Below are positions 58,481 to 64,000 of a stretch of 64,000 nucleotides of DNA, in pieces. Made by a program: the position numbers and the translations under genes. This DNA is from Nageia nagi (Eukaryota; Pinophyta). The stretch is from the NCBI GenBank assembly GCA_050084985.1, contig JBITNC010000001.1, positions 4,650,001-4,714,000 on the forward strand, in the 5' to 3' direction. Within the stretch, counting starts at the first letter, position 1; each line of letters starts with the position of its first letter. Under the pieces are notes generated by a model, which worked only from the letters and a program-made list of their open reading frames with translations, did not search any database and was not told where the DNA came from.

Positions 58481-61400
58481 ATATGAATAACATTGAAGGA
58501 AAGAAGAATAAGAAAGGTGCTTATGTTTGTGCTTTTTATTCAAAGTCTCATACCTTTACAAATGATTGGGATGTTAATTCAGGTTGCACTAACCATATGA
58601 GCTTTGAAAGGAATGAGTTTGAAAACTTTCATAAACATAAGAAGGATGGGGTAGTAATAGGTGATAACTCTATTGTAGAAGTTAAAGGGATTGGAATAAT
58701 CTTATTGCATGGGAAGATGATTAAAAATGTATTATTTGTGCTAAATTAGGGATGAATCTTTTATCAGTAATTCAAATTGCAAGAAAAGGATATACCTTTG
58801 AGTTTACTTTGAACTCTTGGAGTTTAAGGAAGGGGTTTTACACCTGATAAAGGGATCAATTAAAATTGACCTTTTCATAGTTGATCAAGTGCCTTATAAG
58901 TTATGCATGGTCTCAAATGTTTGTTATAAATGTAACCTTTGGCATTAACATTTAGGCTATCTAAACCATAAGAGTATTCAACACATGAAGGATCAATATC
59001 TTATGAAAGGATTTCCTCCTATTTCACCCTCCATTAGCCTTTTTCAAAACTACATTTTAGGAAAGATGAAAAGACAAAACTTTGAAAAAGATAAAGCAAC
59101 TAAGGCATCTCAACCTCTCCAATTGCTTCACTCAAATTTGATGGGTCCTTTTTAAACTAAGTCTCTTGGAGAAGCATCTTATGTCATTACATTTATTGAT
59201 GACCTTTGGTATCTACTAGAACACAAATATCAAACCTTTGATATGTTCAAGGAGTTCATGGCCTTTGTTGAAAATCATTCCAATCTGAAGATCAAAATAC
59301 TAAGGTTGGATAATGGGGGTGAATATGTAAGTAATGAGTTCAATGACTTTTATGCATAGCATGGGATCAAAAGGTAATTTATTATACCTTATACTCCCAT
59401 AACAAAATGGTATTGTAGAAAAGAAGAATAGTAACATTATGGAATTGGCCAGATGCATGTTGGAAAATCTTCCTAAGTTTTTATGGTATGAAGCTATTAG
59501 CACTACTATCTACATCTTGAATAGGTGCCCCACAAAAGTAGTGAAAGGAAAAACTCCATATAAAGCATGGACAAGAAAGAAACTTGATATCTCACATCTA
59601 AGATTCTTTGAATGTGAAGCTTTTTCCTTCATAGTTTCATATGAAAGGAATAAGTTGGATAATAAATCAAAAAAATGCATCTTTATGGGATATGATAGTC
59701 AACATAGAGGGTATATGCTTTACTCTCCTTCAGTAAAAGTAGTTTTTGTTTCAAGGGATGTCGAATTCAAATACATTAATATTTCCTCTTCTTCAAGTGA
59801 AGTGATTGAAGACTCTTCAAAATTTTCTAAATGGTTATATATCTCTTCAAATAAGTCACCTTAAGAGCAAAATTATTCAACTCAGAGGATAACTAGAAGC
59901 ATGACTTTGAATAAGTCTCTATTGGCTAAAATCAACAATCATAATGAGCCTTCAACCTTTAAGGAGGCATATAAACATGTTTGTTGGATGGATGCCATGA
60001 ATTTTGAATTTGAGGAACTTATGAAAAATAGAACTTGAGACTTATTCTAGATTCATTTTCAAAGAATGTAATTGGAAATAAATGTATTTATAAGATCAAG
60101 TACAATTCAAAAGATGAAATTGAGAAGTATAAGGCAAGTTTGGTTGCTAAGGGTTTCACTCAAAAGTATGGAATTGATAATGAGAAAACCTTTGCACCAA
60201 TAGAAAATATGGCAATAGTTAGATTAATTATTGCCCTTTGAGAAACTCAAGGTTGGAATGTACTTCAACTTGATGTAAAGAGTGCATTTTTTAATGGTGA
60301 CTTAGATGTTGAAATATTTATGAGTCAACTAGAAGGGCTTGATGTGTTAGGGAAAGAGTCCCATGTGTGTAAGCTAAATAAGTCTTTGTATAAAATTAAG
60401 CAAGCACCAAAAGCATGGTACATGAAGATTTTAGGGTATTTTAAGACTCTTGGGTTCTAAAAACTGCTCCTCATATTCAAATTTTTATGTGCTTAATGAA
60501 GGAAAGGACTTGATATTAATTCTCCTCTATGTGGATGATCTATTGATCATGGGAAATAATATTGTGATCATAAATGAGTGCATAACCAAACTTAAGGTAG
60601 AATATGCAATGACTAATTTTAGTCTTTTTCACTACTACCTTGGTATGCAAGTGTATCAATGTAATGATTGAATCCACCTAAGTCAATCCAAGTATATCTT
60701 AGATATTTTGCAAAATTTTGGAATGGAAGAGTGTAAGCCTATGAATATACCCATTTCTCTTAGAATCAAGCTTGATACTAGCTCAAACTCTCAGATGTTA
60801 GATGCTATAGAATATAGGCAGCTTAATGGTAGTCTTCTTTATTTGACTATCTTTAGGCTAGATATTGCCTATGCAATGAATTTTTTGGAAGGTTTATGCA
60901 TAAGCCATATGTTGAACATTTTCATATTGCTAAGAAGATTTTGAGGTATATTATGGGCACAAAGGATCTTACCCTTATGTTTTCTAATTTACCTTCTTTT
61001 GTTCTCTTAAGGTTCTTTGATTTTGACTTTAGGGGTGATAGAGATGACAAGAAATCCACTTTTACCTATGTTTAATATTAGATTAGGTGTTATCTCTTGG
61101 TATTTTAATAAGTAACCTATAGTCACTTTTTTCACCATAGAAGTAGAATATAGAGTAGTAATTTTTGCAGCATAGGAAGCAATTTAGCTTAAGCATATTC
61201 TAAAAGAAATTGGGTATGAGTAGGTTGGCCCATCCTTGATATCTTCAGATAATCAATCAACCATTGCTTTAGCCAAGAAACATTTGTTCCATCAAAGAAC
61301 AAACCATGTAGAAATACAAGTGCACTTCATTAGGGAGAAAGTTATGGATGGCACATTGCAGCTTGAATATTTTCCATTGAATGAAATCTTTGCTAATTTG

Positions 61401-61490
61401 TTCACCAAGCCCCTTTCTAACACTTAGTTCTACAAGCTTCAAGGGTCTCTTGGGTTGGTAAAGTTTCCCTCAAGGGGGAATGGAGTTTGA
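58481..61490 (+). pseudogene. copia D pol (PR-INT-RT-RNase H), broken
   Basis: Protease: around 58555-58740, WDVNSGCTNHMSFE (usual Asp is Asn) and VIGDNSIVEVKGIG. Integrase: a degenerate HHCC at 58920-59070; core FIDDLWYLLEHK, which lacks the FSRMTFG segment; RLDNGGEYVSNEF at 59305; then 59439-59864 with ELARCMLENLPKFLWYEA, LNRCPTKVVKGKTP and KCIFMGYDSQHRGYM. RT: 60035-60671 with ASLVAKGFTQKYG, QLDVKSAFFNGDLDV and an intact YVDDLLIMGNN near 60528. RNase H: from 61020 (DRDDKKSTFTYV) to SSDNQSTIALAKKHLFHQRT (61239) and LFTKPLSNT. The end is LVKFPSRGNGV at a TGA (61488-61490). Stops and small deletions are frequent. Confidence 0.9.
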
Positions 61491-62237
61491 ATTCTAATTG
61501 AATTTATTTTTTTTGATGATAACTTCACTCCTACAAGGATATTTTGGCTATATAATGTTGATCTTTGTGTACCTTTTTTTTATTCTCAATGTGTGAGGAA
61601 CTAGTATGTGCATGTTGGCATTGTTCAATTATCCACATTAGATCAACTTATTTGTATACTTCCTGCACTATTTAGTTATCCATGTGTGAGGAACTAGTAT
61701 GTGCATGTTAGCAGTGTTTTGTTATCCATGTGTGAGAAATGAGTATGTGCATGATTGGATGTATATCCTATTTTTTGATAATTATGATCAATGCATGTGT
61801 TTCTTATACAGTAGGTGACTATGAATTTTGCTTAGCATATTTGTGATAAATTATAGTGTACCATTTGATCATTTTATGGATTGTATTATTTGATTCTTCT
61901 ATCGTATGATAATATGAATATATGATACATCTAACTAATCTTGTGTTTAAGTTGCTTGTAGCTTGCAAGTTTCTTCTTGAGATTGCAGGTTACTTACTTC
62001 ATGCAACTTATAGAGACTCATCTTATCAACTTCTTATTCAAGACTACTTCTAGTACATTAGAACCATCTATGTTCGATGGATATTGCTTTGTAAACTATT
62101 TATAAAATATTTAAATAGTTGAGTCTTATCCAATATCTATTACTTCTCAAGATGTATAGTTCTTATCTTTGATTGTATCTATTATGGATGAGAACTCTCT
62201 CACTATCTTCTCTACCCAATATTGCATTAAGGGGAAG
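61491..62237 (+). repeat. copia D 3' untranslated region with ~60-bp tandem repeats
   Basis: Three copies of a unit containing ATGTGTGAGGAACTAGTATG and a CATGTT(A/G)GCA word lie at about 61588-61760. They correspond to the tail repeats of copia A (13210-13310). The purine tract AAGGGGAAG (62229-62237) precedes the LTR. Confidence 0.75.
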
Positions 62238-62690
62238 TGTTAGAATTTCTAATGCATTATTATTTAATATTTAAATAAAATAAAGTGTCTCTCCTACTTA
62301 TTTCATTCAAATACTAAAAAGTATTTATAAATACCTTTTGTAAACCCTTGGTAAAAAGGTGGGTTAATGTGAGTTAATATGGGGTTCTCTCCTATAAATA
62401 GAGAGCTTGTCCTTATTGTAAATTATACTTGAATAGAGCAAAGTTATGCTCATGCTTTGAAGGAATATAGGTTGTAAGAATTATTCTTTACAAGTAAATA
62501 TCTAGAGTTGAAGTGGAGTACTCTCATCCTTGAGAGGAACCACTATACACCCTTTTTCACCTTGTGTGTGATTTATTGAGTGTTCTTAAAAGTAGAATTG
62601 TTCATCCAAGGTGATCTTGGAGTATTAGAGTTTAATATTTTTTATAAGTCTAGTCTAAAAAATAAGTAAATGAGGTTTTAAGAATCTCTT
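62238..62690 (+). repeat. 3' LTR of copia D
   Basis: It starts TGTTAGAATTTCTAATGC. A TATAAATA box is at 62393-62400. The right end is not sharply defined, and no target duplication was found. It shares the general layout but not the sequence of the A and B LTRs. Confidence 0.7.
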
Positions 62691-63319
62691 CGTTAGGTAT
62701 GTCATAAATTATGCAAGTTCCCCAACATGGTTCATGATTAATGGTGATGCTCACTCAAAAAAACTTTTGAGATAATGATAGGCAAGATCGAATCTATCTA
62801 GAATACTTGAAAAGGCTATCATAGATAGGATTTTATGTTGAACAACATCAAGCAACTCAAAAAATTGATTTGTATCTACATCTAGTGACATGGCATGACT
62901 CTCTATATATGAGTGATAGGAAATGTACAAGATGAACATGGGGTGTGAGGTAAGATAATTCCCAAATAATGAATGGAATGTTATATGGATAAACTATGCA
63001 TTGATTTGTATGTTCAAAAACACAATGAGGATGACTCATGATGTATGTGTGTTGAATGCAACCAACCACTTGCAATATTATATATGCAAACTTCAAAAAT
63101 TGAAGAAGGCTATATAAACATAATATATAAATCTTTTATTTTCATGAAAATGATTAATAGACATAGAAAGATATCAAATGATATATATACAACACATATG
63201 TACAAGACATACATTTTTATATATTTTTGATGTTTTTATTTTTGTTAACATGAAAAAAAACTATCTTAATCTATAATCCTCAAATGGTGTTGGTATATTG
63301 ATTTCTTGGGAATTATACG
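62691..63319. other. No gene seen
   Basis: AT-rich sequence between copia D and the leader fragment at the window's right edge. Confidence 0.5.
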
Positions 63320-64000
63320 ATGTCCATCATCAATTACCTTAGGAAGTGTAAAATGAATTTTTTATTATGTAAGGTAATTTTTTTACTTAAACATTTATGC
63401 ATTATGTTTAAGGTTTAATATTTCAAATATAAGTGTTTATTTTTATTTTTTAAGGGATCATAATTTTTAAGTAAAAAGGAGGAGGAAATACTTATGAATT
63501 TCTTTACTTAAAACTTTTAAATGTTTTTATGTTTAGAATACATGTTTGTCATCTAGAAACCTTGATGTCTCTCATACATGTTAAATTATTTATCATTTTA
63601 CAAAGTTAATAAATAACATATGCAAATTAATAAGATGATGCATGCTCCTTAATTAATATTTTAAGTAAAATGATTCATGATATTTAATTCTTTAAGTCAT
63701 GGAATGATGCATGTTTAATTTCCTAAGTTAATACATACTTCTTACTTATTTCTTTAAGTTAATGATGCATACTTTTAAAGTTATAGGAATGATGCATTTG
63801 ATGACTCCCTAACTTTATTTTGCAAATTATGGAATAGGATTTATGCAAAATAAAGAATGATGTAAATATGTCCTTTAGGGGTTGGTAAACAAAACCCATC
63901 AGACACATAGGTTTCAAATTTTGAATGGATAATGTTTTACTTATAATTTTTTACTTCATGTTTCACATATTGATTTATTTGTTTATACAAATAAAAATAC
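63320..64000 (+). mobile_element. Leader fragment of another copia B-type element
   Basis: Closely similar to 43586-44330 of copia B, starting abruptly at TGTCCATCATCAATTACCTT and including the TGCATG-type repeats (63639-63800). One internal segment of about 100 bp (B 43725-43820) is missing. It runs off the window edge, so gag and pol may follow to the right. Confidence 0.8.

Larger units (their letters stand above)
56836..62690 (+). mobile_element. Ty1/copia retrotransposon D, 5'-deleted
   Basis: Same coding layout as A and B but a more diverged LTR. The left end has only about 29 bp of LTR (TGTTAGAATTCCTAATGC) before leader-like sequence, so most of the 5' LTR and the PBS are lost. The 3' LTR starts at 62238 and ends at about 62690. 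Gag and pol lie at 57830-61490. Confidence 0.8.

Noticed and set aside
1-64000. tRNA, rRNA, CRISPR or bacterial operon signals
   Set aside because: No cloverleaf, rRNA core, regularly spaced direct repeats or ribosome-binding sites were seen. All coding traces are plant transposon or PPR-type.

Overview
This window looks like plant nuclear DNA from a large, repeat-rich genome. No intact host gene is visible. Almost everything is decayed transposable element, mostly LTR retrotransposons nested in one another, plus a LINE remnant and two fragments of PLS-type pentatricopeptide-repeat (PPR) genes. The PPR, plant-mobile-domain and Tat-type signatures indicate a seed plant. The long AT-rich elements and heavy decay fit a gymnosperm or similar giant genome, but the species cannot be read from the sequence. 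Most in-frame stops are one C-to-T or G-to-A change from Gln, Arg or Trp codons, as expected of long-methylated DNA.

Layout. 1-2110 (minus): decayed acidic/coiled-coil ORF of unknown family. 2115-3125: extremely AT-rich block. 3131-3651: PPR fragment. 4034-4906: LTR with primer-binding site of a minus-strand Tat-like element. 5602-14265: complete Ty1/copia element A (501-bp LTRs, near-matching target duplication). 15300-17300: LINE ORF2 C-terminus. 17950-18529: second PPR fragment. About 18650-21314: minus-strand copia fragment C (LTR and leader). 22998-23540: LTR-like block. 23727-50046: copia element B, whose 5' LTR is split by a 17.8-kb Ty3/gypsy (Tat-like) element at 23783-41619. 52070 to about 56530: 3' part of a second Tat-like element. 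56836 to about 62690: copia element D. 63320-64000: start of another copia leader.

The most interesting unit is the 17.8-kb gypsy element. It is transcribed on the minus strand in the order 5' LTR, PBS-like site, leader, gag, protease, reverse transcriptase, RNase H, a second archaeal-type RNase H, integrase. Beyond integrase it carries two extra reading frames. One is a sense-strand frame of about 455 codons (29500-30863) containing two diverged copies of an unrecognised module. The other is an antisense (plus-strand) frame of about 650 codons encoding a plant mobile domain (PMD) protein (25825-27860). The polypurine tract and 3' LTR follow. The same antisense PMD region recurs, truncated, in the second element at 52070-56530, so the PMD is a stable cargo of this family.

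The copia elements A, B and D share one coding layout (gag with CCHC knuckle, protease, integrase, RT, RNase H). A and B have untranslated leaders of about 3 kb with conserved TGCATGC-type repeats. Tandem repeats lie just upstream of the 3' LTR in A and D. All copies carry stops and frameshifts and appear unable to move autonomously.
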